Shown: piece by piece, positions 1-7,971 of the stretch
Layout: each line of letters opens with the position of its first letter
Position numbering within the stretch: the stretch's first letter is position 1
From: Ramicandelaber brevisporus
Lineage: Eukaryota; Kickxellomycota; Ramicandelaberales; Ramicandelaberaceae
Length of the DNA: 32,606 bases
Direction of reading: 5' to 3'
Assembly: GCA_025201865.1 (NCBI GenBank)
Contig: MU602925.1
Location: forward strand, 1-32,606
Made by a program: the position numbers and the translations under genes
Notes under the pieces: generated by a model
What the model was told of the DNA's origin: nothing
Databases searched by the model: none
Seen by the model: the letters and a program-made list of their open reading frames with translations, nothing else

Positions 1-641
1 GCACGGGTATAGACTGGCTGCGCTACATGGTTTTAAATGAGACATTAGACACATTAGTCTTCCAGACTCTTTGTTGTCTTGCCGACTCTCCATAGCCCTC
101 ATCCAGCCCTGTTTGAGTCTACCGCTGTAAATGCTGTAAAAACACTCACTCATAAAAATCCCCAACGGCATTCGATTTCACCGTCGTTTGCTGTGTATTA
201 TCCTATGTTCTTCCGTTCTGTTTTCTCTTTTGGTGTTGTTGTTGTTGCTGTTTTGTTCCAGCTGGCTGCCTCTTGGTGAGGACAGAGGCGCGGGACCAAT
301 CAACGAGAGAGCGACAATCCAACAGCACTCAGCAACAGGTTGTACCCCGAGTTGTCTGGGGTCAGATTCTACACACAGAAAGAAAAGAAAAAGAGAATAC
401 ACAAATGCTACGCGAGTGTCCATAAAAACAAGAAACAGCAGAACGACAGCAGCAGCCAGGCCGCCCTTTTTGCTTCCACTCTTACTCCATCCTCTCGCAT
501 TCTTTTTTTTTCTCTTTTGCATACACACTTGCATCAAGCTCGTCGCATTAGTGCATCGTCATCATCATTTTTGCATCGACTGTATCAACAGCAGTTCCGC
601 ATCAGCATCTTCCCTTTCTCATTTAGCGAACGATAACAGTG
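1..641. other. Intergenic/upstream region of the first secreted protein gene
   Basis: I recognise no gene, RNA gene or repeat family here. Short open frames exist on both strands but their translations are low-complexity and show no domain. The last ~250 bases are pyrimidine- and A-rich and are probably the promoter and 5' leader of the gene starting at 642. An in-frame TAG at 624-626 closes that gene's frame upstream. Confidence 0.5.
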
Positions 642-3600
642 ATGGTGGCCATTAGATTCACTCTGGCTGCCACTGTTGCGTTGCTGGCGGTCGTTGGCCC
701 GGTTTTTGCCTCGCCAATGCCAGCCGCTGAGCCTGTTCCAGCTCCACTTCCAGACCCACGCAAATCTGCTGGCGGAGCTCGTGCATCTCGCTCATCTGCC
801 CCAAGACGCGCTGCGCCGAAGCGTGCTGCACCAAAGCGTGCTGCTCCAAAGCGTGCTGCTCCAAAGCGTGCTGCACCAAAGCGTGCTGCTCCAAAGCCAG
901 CCAAACGTGCTGCCCCTAAGGCTGCCAAACGCGCTGCTCCAAAGGCAAAGCCAGCAGCTAGACCAAGAGCCGCTCCAAAGGCTGCAGCCAGGCCACGCGC
1001 TGCTCCAAAGCCAGCTGCCAGACCACGCCAGCAGCCACAGTCTCGTCCATCTCCAGCTAAGCAGCAGCCACGCACTCAGCCAGTTCGCAAGGCTGCCACT
1101 CCAGCCCAAACGCCACGCAACACCGGCATTGTTGCTCCTCGCAACCGTCCTCAGTCCTCACCAGCTCCACAGCGTGCGCAGGTTCAGCGCAACGCTGCTA
1201 AGCCAGCCAACCGTCAGACTCCACGCAACACTGGCGTCGTTGGCCCACGCAACTCTCCTGTCAAGGGAGGTCTCCCATCGCAGAAGCGTAGCAGTGGTGG
1301 CCGTCCACAGCAGCTGCCAAAGAGCCCAGCCCGCAATCCAAATGCTAGCCGCCAGACTCCACGTAACACTGGTATCGTTGGTCCTCGTGCTCGTCCTCAG
1401 CAGCAGCGTCCAGCAGCACGCAATCAGCGCGCTACCGCTGCTCGTCCAAAGGGCGGTGTGAACGGTCGCCAGCAGCGCCGTACTCAGCAAAAGCCATCTG
1501 CTCGTCCACGCTCGACTGGTGCCAAGAAGCCAGCCGCTCGTCCACGCTCTGCTGGTGGCAAGAAGGCTACCTCTACGAAGCCAGCAGCTCGCCCACGTCG
1601 TGCTGGTGCTTCCAAGAATCCAGCAGCACGCCCACGCCGCTCTGCCGGTGCCAAGAAACCAGCAGCTCGCCCACGTTCTGCTGGTGGTAAGAAGGCTGCC
1701 TCTACTCGTCGTGCTGGTGCTTCCAAGAAGCCAGCATCTCGTTCACGCTCTGCCGGTGCCAAGAAGGCTACCTCCAAGAAGCCAGCTGCTCGCCGTGGTG
1801 CTTCCAAGAAGCCAGCTGCTCGCCCACGCCGCTCTGCCGGTGCCAAGAAACCAGCTGCTCGCCCACGCTCTGCTGGTGGTAAGAAGACTGCCTCTACTCG
1901 TCGCGCTGGTGCTTCCAAGAAGCCAGCATCTCGCCCACGTCGTTCGACTGGTGCTAAGAAGCCAGCTGCCCGTCCACGTCGCTCAGGTGCCTCTAAGAAG
2001 CCATCTGCTAGCCGTGGTGCTTCCAAGAAGCCATCTTCTCGTCGTGCCGGCGCCTCTAAGAAGCCAGCCTCTCGCTCACGCTCTGCTGGTGGCAAGAAGG
2101 CTGCCTCTTCCCGTCGTGCTGGTGGCAAGAAGACTGCCTCTACTCGTCGCTCTGGCGCATCCAAGAAGCCAGCATCTCGTCCACGCCGCTCTGCTGGTGG
2201 TAAGAAGGCTGCCTCTAAGAAGCCAGCTGCTCGCCGTGGCGCCTCTAAGAAGCCAGCCTCTCGCTCACGCTCGACTGGCTCCAAGAAGGCTACCTCTTCC
2301 CGCCGTGCTGGTGGCAAGAAGACTGCCTCTACTCGTCGTACTGGTGCTTCCAAGAAGCCAGCAGCACGCCCACGTCGTTCTGCTGGTGGCAAGAAGGCTA
2401 CTTCATCCCGTCGCTCAACTGGTGCTAAGAAGTCATCATCCCGTCGCTCTGGTGCTTCCAAGAAGCCATCCACTCGCCGTGGCGCTTCCAAGAAGCCAGC
2501 TTCTCGCCCACGCCGCTCAACTGGCTCTAAGAAGTCATCTACTCGTCGCTCATCGTCGAACAGACGCTCTGCAAGCAAGTCCCGTGGTTCATCTCGTGGC
2601 AGCAAGAAGTCTGGTGCTAGCAAGTCTCGCAGCCGCGGTGGCAAGTCTGCATCCAAGAAGCGCGGTGCTGGTTCAAGCAAGTCTCGTTCCACTCGCCGCT
2701 CGTCTTCTAGCAAGCGTTCCGCAAGCAAGTCCCGTGGCGGCAAGAAGCCATCTGCCCGCTCTCGCTCCGCTGGAAGCAAGAAGGGATCAAGCAAGTCCCG
2801 CTCTGCTCGTCGTGGCGCATCCAAGTCTCGCGGTGGTAAGAAGGCTGCCGGTAAGTCTCGCAGCCGTGGAGGCAAGTCTGCCTCTAAGGGCAAGTCTCGC
2901 AGCCGCGGTGGTAAGAAGTCCGCTGGCAAGTCCCGTAGCCGTGGTGGCAAATCTGCCTCCAAGGGCAAGGGCAAGGGCAAGGGCAAATCCACCAAGCGCA
3001 GTGCCGGCAAAGGTAAGGGCAAGGGCAACAAGCGCAGTGCCGGCAAGGGCAAGGGTAAGGGTAAGGGCAAGGGCAAGGATGCCGGTAAAGGTAAGGGCAA
3101 AGGCAAGGGCAAGGGTGATAAGAAGGAAAAGAAGGACGGCAAGCGCGGTCTCGACAAGGGCGACAAGAAGGATAAGCCAGACGCCGGCGGTTCCGATGGC
3201 GGTTCTGATGCTGGTAGCGACGGTGGCGATGCTGGCGCTCCACCAGCCGAGGACTCTCCAGCCCCAGAGGAATCCCCAGCTCCAGAACCAGAGGCTCCAG
3301 CTCCAGAGCCGGAAGCTGCTCCTGAGCCAGAAGCACCTGCACCAGAGCCAGAAGCACCGGCCCCAGAGCCAGAAGCTGCTCCAGCTCCAGAACCAGAGGC
3401 TGCTCCAGCTCCAGAGCCAGAGGCACCAGCCCCAGAACCACTGCCTGAGGCTCTTCCTGAGCCACCTGTAGACGATGTCCCACCACCAGTTGACATTCCA
3501 GCTGATGTTCCAGCTGAGCCACTCCCAGAGTCGTTCCCAGCACCAGAGCAGCTCCCAGCCGAGCCACTTCCAGAGCAGTTCCCGTCAGAGCCACTCCCAG

Positions 3601-4028
3601 AATCGTTCCCAGCTGAGTCATTCCCAGAGCAGCTCCCAGCTGAATCATTCCCAGAGCAATTCCCAGCTGACATTCCAGCTGAGCCACTTCCAGAATCGTT
3701 CCCAGAGTTGCCATCTGACTTCCCATCTGACTTCCCATCTGACCTCCCACCAGTCGAAGGCGAGGCATTCCCATCTGCCGATGCTCCATTCCCTGAGGAC
3801 TTCTCCGCCGGCCCAGTCGATGACACTTACCCAGCTGTTGAGTACGACAACGCCGCTGCCCCAGAGTCTTTCCCAGCACCAGAGCAGCTCCCGGCCGAGC
3901 CACTCGATGGCAACACCAACGATAGCCCATTCTTCAACTACTTCCCGGAGACCGCTCCAAGCGACTTCCCACTCCCAGCTGACCAGTGGAACACTATTCG
4001 CAACTACTTCTCAACCCACTTTGCTTAA
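642..4028 (+). CDS. Secreted charge-block protein: Lys/Arg-rich repeats then Glu/Pro-rich repeats
   Basis: A 1128-residue protein of unknown function. The first ATG (642) follows an in-frame stop at 624-626. Residues 1-23 form a clear signal peptide (hydrophobic core, then VFA before SP), so it should enter the secretory pathway. From about residue 40 to 812 there is no Asp, Glu, Phe, Tyr or Trp. This part is built from AAPKR units, then KKPAARPRRSAGAKK-like repeats, then SRSRGGKS and finally GKGKGK runs, and resembles linker histone tails or protamine in composition. From about 847 to the end the bias reverses to APEPEA and PESFPAEQLP-type repeats, with a single Arg and no Lys. A KR at 834-835 lies at the junction and could be a Kex2 site, though dibasic pairs are frequent throughout. 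I see no catalytic domain, GPI signal or membrane span. A cell-wall, matrix, adhesive or nucleic-acid-binding role is inference only. Confidence 0.85.
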   Translation: MVAIRFTLAATVALLAVVGPVFASPMPAAEPVPAPLPDPRKSAGGARASRSSAPRRAAPKRAAPKRAAPKRAAPKRAAPKRAAPKPAKRAAPKAAKRAAPKAKPAARPRAAPKAAARPRAAPKPAARPRQQPQSRPSPAKQQPRTQPVRKAATPAQTPRNTGIVAPRNRPQSSPAPQRAQVQRNAAKPANRQTPRNTGVVGPRNSPVKGGLPSQKRSSGGRPQQLPKSPARNPNASRQTPRNTGIVGPRARPQQQRPAARNQRATAARPKGGVNGRQQRRTQQKPSARPRSTGAKKPAARPRSAGGKKATSTKPAARPRRAGASKNPAARPRRSAGAKKPAARPRSAGGKKAASTRRAGASKKPASRSRSAGAKKATSKKPAARRGASKKPAARPRRSAGAKKPAARPRSAGGKKTASTRRAGASKKPASRPRRSTGAKKPAARPRRSGASKKPSASRGASKKPSSRRAGASKKPASRSRSAGGKKAASSRRAGGKKTASTRRSGASKKPASRPRRSAGGKKAASKKPAARRGASKKPASRSRSTGSKKATSSRRAGGKKTASTRRTGASKKPAARPRRSAGGKKATSSRRSTGAKKSSSRRSGASKKPSTRRGASKKPASRPRRSTGSKKSSTRRSSSNRRSASKSRGSSRGSKKSGASKSRSRGGKSASKKRGAGSSKSRSTRRSSSSKRSASKSRGGKKPSARSRSAGSKKGSSKSRSARRGASKSRGGKKAAGKSRSRGGKSASKGKSRSRGGKKSAGKSRSRGGKSASKGKGKGKGKSTKRSAGKGKGKGNKRSAGKGKGKGKGKGKDAGKGKGKGKGKGDKKEKKDGKRGLDKGDKKDKPDAGGSDGGSDAGSDGGDAGAPPAEDSPAPEESPAPEPEAPAPEPEAAPEPEAPAPEPEAPAPEPEAAPAPEPEAAPAPEPEAPAPEPLPEALPEPPVDDVPPPVDIPADVPAEPLPESFPAPEQLPAEPLPEQFPSEPLPESFPAESFPEQLPAESFPEQFPADIPAEPLPESFPELPSDFPSDFPSDLPPVEGEAFPSADAPFPEDFSAGPVDDTYPAVEYDNAAAPESFPAPEQLPAEPLDGNTNDSPFFNYFPETAPSDFPLPADQWNTIRNYFSTHFA
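808..895 (+). repeat. 15-bp tandem repeat encoding AAPKR units
   Basis: Consecutive near-identical 15-bp units of the type GCTGCTCCAAAGCGT encode AAPKR inside the secreted charge-block protein. Units differ only at synonymous positions (GCA/GCT, CCA/CCG), which indicates recent unit duplication. Confidence 0.8.
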
Positions 4029-4079
4029 GACCTGATTGAGTCTTAGCTTTCTCACAACATCAATCCTCATTCACATAAT

Positions 4080-4135
4080 TTGCATCTCTGCATCTCTGCA
4101 TTCCTGCATACTCGCATTTTTGCATACTCGCATTT
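4080..4135 (+). repeat. Seven units of an 8-bp GCAT-phased repeat
   Basis: Seven consecutive 8-bp units share GCAT at positions 3-6: ttgcatct, ctgcatct, ctgcattc, ctgcatac, tcgcattt, ttgcatac, tcgcattt. They start 52 bases after the stop of the charge-block gene, so they are probably in its 3' UTR. The phase is exact although the flanking bases vary. Confidence 0.75.
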
Positions 4136-4407
4136 TCACCATCACCATCATCATCATCATCACCACTTTATTCACTTGATTGCTGCACTTTTATTTTATT
4201 CTCCATTCTTCGTCATTTCTGCATTACATTTTTTATTCTTCATTAATTGCATTCTCTTTTTCATCTTTTCATCTTTTCATCTTTTTCATTGTTGCATTCT
4301 CCCTTTCATTCATTTCTCATTATCCAATTTGAAACAATTCTGGCCGACAACTAATATATCTGATTGAAAGTAAAGGATACTAGAGGAGGCTTTTACACAA
4401 ACTCTTC

Positions 4408-4551
4408 TCAAACTTGTCCACTAAACAACTGTTCATTCAGTTGATGAATTGACGTCATAACATTGCCTTTGCCACGGATACGGGTGTATACTTTTACAAG
4501 GCTTTTTAATTTACCTATCAAATCAGGCTCTCGATGATTGGCTAGCTCAGC
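4408..4551 (-). CDS. Possible small ORF (47-48 aa), unrecognised
   Basis: An ATG at 4551 opens a short frame ending in TGA at 4408-4410. The product begins MAELANHREPDLIGKLKSL and is mixed and helical-looking (charged and Leu/Ile/Val residues), unlike the low-complexity translations of other frames nearby. It could be a small gene, one exon of a spliced gene or chance. I recognise no family and see no neighbouring exon with certainty. Confidence 0.15.
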   Translation of the reverse strand, partial: AELANHREPDLIGKLKSLVKVYTRIRGKGNVMTSIHQLNEQLFSGQV

Positions 4552-4909
4552 CATGGGATCGGACGACGGACTGTTCTTTAATTCTGTGTGGATGTGTGTG
4601 TGGGGGGGGCTGGAGTGTTTGAAGCAATGTTGTGGCTGAACGAAAACAAAAATCAACATTGGCGCTCCTCTGCTCCACAGGATTGTTTGTGGCTGTTTCT
4701 TCGGTCTCTTCGCTCTCTAACAATATGCGATAACTTCTTCTTTTTTTCTTCTCTATCCACCTCCATCTTTCCCACTTATTCACTTACTTTTTCCTTCCCC
4801 TCCATCCTTCAATCTTCCCCTTCCTCCACAGCACACAAACCACCTTTTACCTCTTTTTCACACACAGACACTCTCTCTCTCCGCAGGCGGCCTCCTCCAT
4901 CTATTCACA

Positions 4910-6685
4910 ATGCGATTCATCATCGTACAAGCTGCTCTCCTCCTTCTCAGCACCACCTCGCCAGCCATGGCGGCTGACGTTGTTATCCAGGTTGGTCCCG
5001 GTGCCATGATTTCTCCAGCCACCACCACCGCCAAGTATGGCGACCGCATCGTCTTCAAATTTGTTGGCGAGGGCAAGCACAATCTTGCGCTGTTGGCCCC
5101 ACGTGCCAAGTTGATGCCACACATGCAGAAGCGCAGCCTAGACGGTGCCAGCTCTGCAATGGTGGCCAGTGTTGGAGACGAGATGCACGGCGAAACTGGT
5201 GTTGATGTTGACGGCGGTGCAGCTGCGACCTCAGCCAGCAATGCAGCTCATGCCAAGTCTGACAATACTGAAGAGAGTGGTGCCGGCAGTGATGCTTCAG
5301 TCAGCTGTGCATGCGGCCCTCCAAAGCCGGTTCCGCTACCAATGCCAGGCTATGGCAAGAACCCAGGTGCTCCAGCTCCAGCTCCAGTTCCAGCTCCCAA
5401 GCCGCCGTCTGATCCAGTGACATCGCCTCCAGCTCAAGATCCAAGCGATGTGAGCCCGTTCGATCCAATTGCCTCTCCGCCATCATCTCTTGACAGCTCA
5501 GCTACTACCTCGGCTGCCACCGAGAAGGTCAAGGTCACCCGCACATTCACTGCCACTGCCACGGCAACTGCCACGGAAACTTTTACCGCCACAGCCTTGT
5601 CCATTACCACTGATGTTGCGACTGCATCGTTTACCACTACCAATGTTGCGACTTCATCCTCCACAACGACCAATGTTGTAACAGCGAAGTCAACGACCAC
5701 CAGCGTAGTGACAGCGTCGTCAACAACCACTACCGCAGCATCTTCATCATCAAGTACAGCTGCCACGGCGTCATCCACAGCCACCAAGACTGCTGAGACG
5801 CTGGCCGTTAGCGATGCATCAAGCAGCACAAGCAGCACAAGCAGCGCAAGCAGCAAGACGGTATCAACCAAGGTTGTTTCAACTCCATCTGCCACGTCAT
5901 CTGCCACCACGGATATCACCACTACCGATGAGGATCTCGCCATTCCAACTGCTTCCAAGAGCAGCGCAAAGTCAACTTCGGCCACTCCTGACGAGTTAAC
6001 TGCCACCAAGACTTCATCTGCTACCACAACCGCGGCTACCAACACTGCAGTACCAACCACCGACGACGCCATTGAGCCAGCTCCAACTACCACAAAGGTG
6101 AAGCCAACTGCAACCGAGCCAGCTGATCCAATCACCGCTACCACTGAGGATGCCATCGCCACACCAACCAAGACTGCCACTGCCACTGCCACTGCCACTA
6201 CCACGGCTACTACCGAGGATCTGGTTCCATCTCCAACTACTACCGCTACTGAAGAAGAACCATTGGCGCCAGTCAAGACCGAGAAGCCAACCCCAACAGC
6301 TACCACTGATGATTCTGCGACTGCTGGAAAGACGCACTCACCAGTGACGGCTAAGGCTCCAGCTGCCACCAACAAGGCTCCACCACCACCTCCATCCGTT
6401 CACGAAGCTCCATCCGTCAAGCCACCAGCCCACAATGCCAAGGAGGCCGAGGAACAAGAGGCCGAGTTGCTCAACAGCAACAGCAGCAGCGGCAGCAGCC
6501 ACCAGAAGGCTGGTTTGAACGATGCGAACAAGTGTGTTATTCTTAACAGCCAGTTCATAAGCGGCGAAAAGAAGGCTGGAGACGAGTTTGTTGTAAAGGC
6601 TCTGCGCCGTGGTACCTATTCCTATGCTGATATCGCAGATGGAAATTGTGAGAAGGGTGCAACTGCTGTGATTGTTATTGAGTAA
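4910..6685 (+). CDS. Secreted cupredoxin-like protein with large Ser/Thr/Pro-rich insert
   Basis: A 591-residue secreted protein. Residues 1-21 are a signal peptide (MRFIIVQAALLLL, cleavage near AMA/AD). Residues 22-65 read as the first half of a fungal cupredoxin: VVIQVGPG, then AKYGDRIVFKF and a conserved-position His57 in KHNL. The C-terminal ~55 residues read as the second half: Cys542, FISG, AGDEFVV, GTYSY and NCEKGATAVIVI. Between them lie roughly 470 residues rich in Pro (to ~190) and then Ser/Thr, with tandem STTTNVVTAK-like units, probably heavily O-glycosylated. Aligned to the usual copper site (Cys-x4-His-C-x2-G-Met), the C-terminal ligands appear as Asp574, Asn579 and Ala584, so copper binding is unlikely. 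A cell-wall or surface role is inferred from the related fungal extracellular serine-rich cupredoxins. No GPI signal follows the domain. Confidence 0.8.
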   Translation: MRFIIVQAALLLLSTTSPAMAADVVIQVGPGAMISPATTTAKYGDRIVFKFVGEGKHNLALLAPRAKLMPHMQKRSLDGASSAMVASVGDEMHGETGVDVDGGAAATSASNAAHAKSDNTEESGAGSDASVSCACGPPKPVPLPMPGYGKNPGAPAPAPVPAPKPPSDPVTSPPAQDPSDVSPFDPIASPPSSLDSSATTSAATEKVKVTRTFTATATATATETFTATALSITTDVATASFTTTNVATSSSTTTNVVTAKSTTTSVVTASSTTTTAASSSSSTAATASSTATKTAETLAVSDASSSTSSTSSASSKTVSTKVVSTPSATSSATTDITTTDEDLAIPTASKSSAKSTSATPDELTATKTSSATTTAATNTAVPTTDDAIEPAPTTTKVKPTATEPADPITATTEDAIATPTKTATATATATTTATTEDLVPSPTTTATEEEPLAPVKTEKPTPTATTDDSATAGKTHSPVTAKAPAATNKAPPPPPSVHEAPSVKPPAHNAKEAEEQEAELLNSNSSSGSSHQKAGLNDANKCVILNSQFISGEKKAGDEFVVKALRRGTYSYADIADGNCEKGATAVIVIE

Positions 6686-6919
6686 AGAAACAAAATAACA
6701 AAGTCATAATCACAATATCTCTCTTCCTATCATCCTTCCATCCTCGTCATGTTCCCTTATAAGATTATACACTAACTTGTCTTTTTAAAGCATTTTATAC
6801 ACTCCTTGATTTTTTTCTTTTACACATCTTCTACTTTCAATCTACTGCTTTCAATTAATTCTACTCTTATACTTTTTGTTTTTTTTTAAATGAAAAGAAA
6901 CCCAGAGTCCTTAGACTAT
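6686..6919. terminator. Shared 3' region of convergent genes
   Basis: Convergent ends of the cupredoxin-like gene (+) and the proton channel (-). The interval is T-rich with several T runs and no ORF. It must hold both transcripts' polyadenylation regions, but I see no canonical AATAAA for the plus-strand gene. Confidence 0.35.
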
Positions 6920-7735
6920 TTAATGAGATATCTTGTGGTGATGAAGAAGCTGTTCGAGTTCGGAGACTCGTTTGCTTAATTCTTGGTTAGAAGCTCTTAG
7001 TTCTTGGATAGTTTGCTCAGCTATCTGCATCTCCTCAGCTCGTAGTGTTTCATGGTGTTCAGTTTGTTCAATCTTGACAGATAGAGCAACCGCGTCCATG
7101 ACTCGAATTATTCTCCACAATCTAAACACAATCAGCAATGATGCAACCTCGCGCTCTCTGCCTTTAAGCACAATTTCGAGTACCAGAGACACAATTACAA
7201 CAACAGCGTCCAATGTGTGGATCCACGAGAATGTTGGATCATGTCCGCCGTTGCTGCCGTGGTTCTGCTGATTGTGATCATGATTCTGATTCTGACTGTA
7301 ACTGTGATTCTGATTGTGATTGTGATTGTGATTATGACTTTTGTGCGGAATAAAGTACCTTAATCCATACGCATGTAACTTGAGAATGATTTCAAACAAG
7401 AAGACAAACAGGATACCAATGGATATGCTTGACAAAACACTGAGTATCTTCTCTGCCAATTCAATGTCAATGTCATGATGCCCACCGCCGCCACCGCCTC
7501 CGTGACCTTTCTCGGGGTCGCTGTTATCACATTGGCATGTCTCAAATAATGACACTGCAATCTCAGCCAGCACACAAACCAAGTCAATGCCAACCAGGAC
7601 CAGAATGAGACTGTGGCCACGCTTGCTTTCAAAGAACTCGGCCAACCCGTGAACGCGTCCTTTGAGTCGCTGAAGAAATGAAGTGTTCTCAGGCATGTGC
7701 AGAAGAGAGTCGAGTTCGTCAGGCGAAGAGCTCAT
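6920..7735 (-). CDS. Voltage-gated proton channel (Hv1 family)
   Basis: A 271-residue channel with one voltage-sensor domain, expected to carry H+ out of the cell upon depolarisation. S1 spans about 42-64 with the selectivity Asp (D51 in VGIDLVCVLAE). S2 is 98-124 with E115. S3 is 171-190 with D176 in LDAVVVIVSLVLE. S4 is 198-214 with the three arginines R205, R208 and R211 in FRLWRIIR. A coiled coil at about 222-265 should dimerise the protein as in animal Hv1. Start is the first ATG of the frame (7735). Two loops are odd: S1-S2 has seven glycines then HH, and S2-S3 carries a His/Asn/Gln-rich insert (about 131-160). The position after R211 that is Asn in human Hv1 (N214) is Asp here. It is divergently arranged with the PNK gene over ~236 bases. 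Confidence 0.93.
   Translation of the reverse strand: MSSSPDELDSLLHMPENTSFLQRLKGRVHGLAEFFESKRGHSLILVLVGIDLVCVLAEIAVSLFETCQCDNSDPEKGHGGGGGGGHHDIDIELAEKILSVLSSISIGILFVFLFEIILKLHAYGLRYFIPHKSHNHNHNHNQNHSYSQNQNHDHNQQNHGSNGGHDPTFSWIHTLDAVVVIVSLVLEIVLKGREREVASLLIVFRLWRIIRVMDAVALSVKIEQTEHHETLRAEEMQIAEQTIQELRASNQELSKRVSELEQLLHHHKISH
7255..7338 (-). repeat. Hexanucleotide-type repeat encoding His/Asn/Gln-rich loop
   Basis: Degenerate repeats (gattgt / gattct on the plus strand) encode alternating His-Asn and Gln-Asn in the S2-S3 loop of the proton channel. Purer units occur at 7313-7335, which suggests replication-slippage expansion. Confidence 0.7.
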
Positions 7736-7971
7736 CTTTGTTGGTTTAGCGAGGGGTTTCACAAACTAGGGGAGAAGGTAGATGGCGATGCTGATGGAAA
7801 CAGAAGCTGGTAGATGAACAGTCTTCTTCCAATAGGTTCGCTCTCCTCGAATGAGTCCTTCCACAGAGAACACAAACCTTAGCAACAATAATAAAAAAAA
7901 CAACAACAAAAGCAAACACAAACACAAAAGTACCAACACCAGCACCAGCAAAGTTGTTCCTTCCTTGATCA
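7736..7971. promoter_or_regulatory. Divergent intergenic promoter region, Hv1 / PNK
   Basis: 236 bases separate the two divergent start codons, so both promoters must fit here. The PNK-proximal half is an A-rich tract of AAC/AAA/CAA units (about 7879-7950), a common nucleosome-poor promoter feature in fungi. I see no convincing TATA box. Confidence 0.45.

Larger units (their letters stand above)
4029..4909. other. Intergenic region between the two secreted-protein genes
   Basis: The left part is T-rich 3' flank with an 8-bp periodic GCAT repeat (4080-4135) followed by CAT/CAC trinucleotide runs and TTTTCATC repeats to about 4290. The middle has an eight-G run near 4603. The last ~170 bases are pyrimidine-rich (many CT and TC runs) and probably hold the promoter/leader of the gene at 4910. 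A 48-codon minus-strand frame at 4408-4551 is the only small ORF of ordinary protein composition. Confidence 0.5.

Noticed and set aside
1484-3826. 780-codon antisense open frame over the charge-block gene, and a 650-codon frame (1519-3471) in another plus frame
   Set aside because: Both follow from the repetitive GC-rich Lys/Arg/Ala/Pro codons, which avoid stops in other frames. The plus frame from 642 has a start, signal peptide and coherent repeats; the others translate to meaningless Pro/Leu/Arg strings.
5434-6375. 313-codon antisense frame rich in Val and Ala within the cupredoxin-like gene
   Set aside because: It is the complement of Thr/Ser/Ala repeats (ACN/GCN read as GGN/GTN-type codons) and has no domain or leader.
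7736-7762. N-terminal extension of the proton channel upstream of ATG 7735
   Set aside because: The extra codons begin with GTG, not ATG, and add no Hv1-like sequence.
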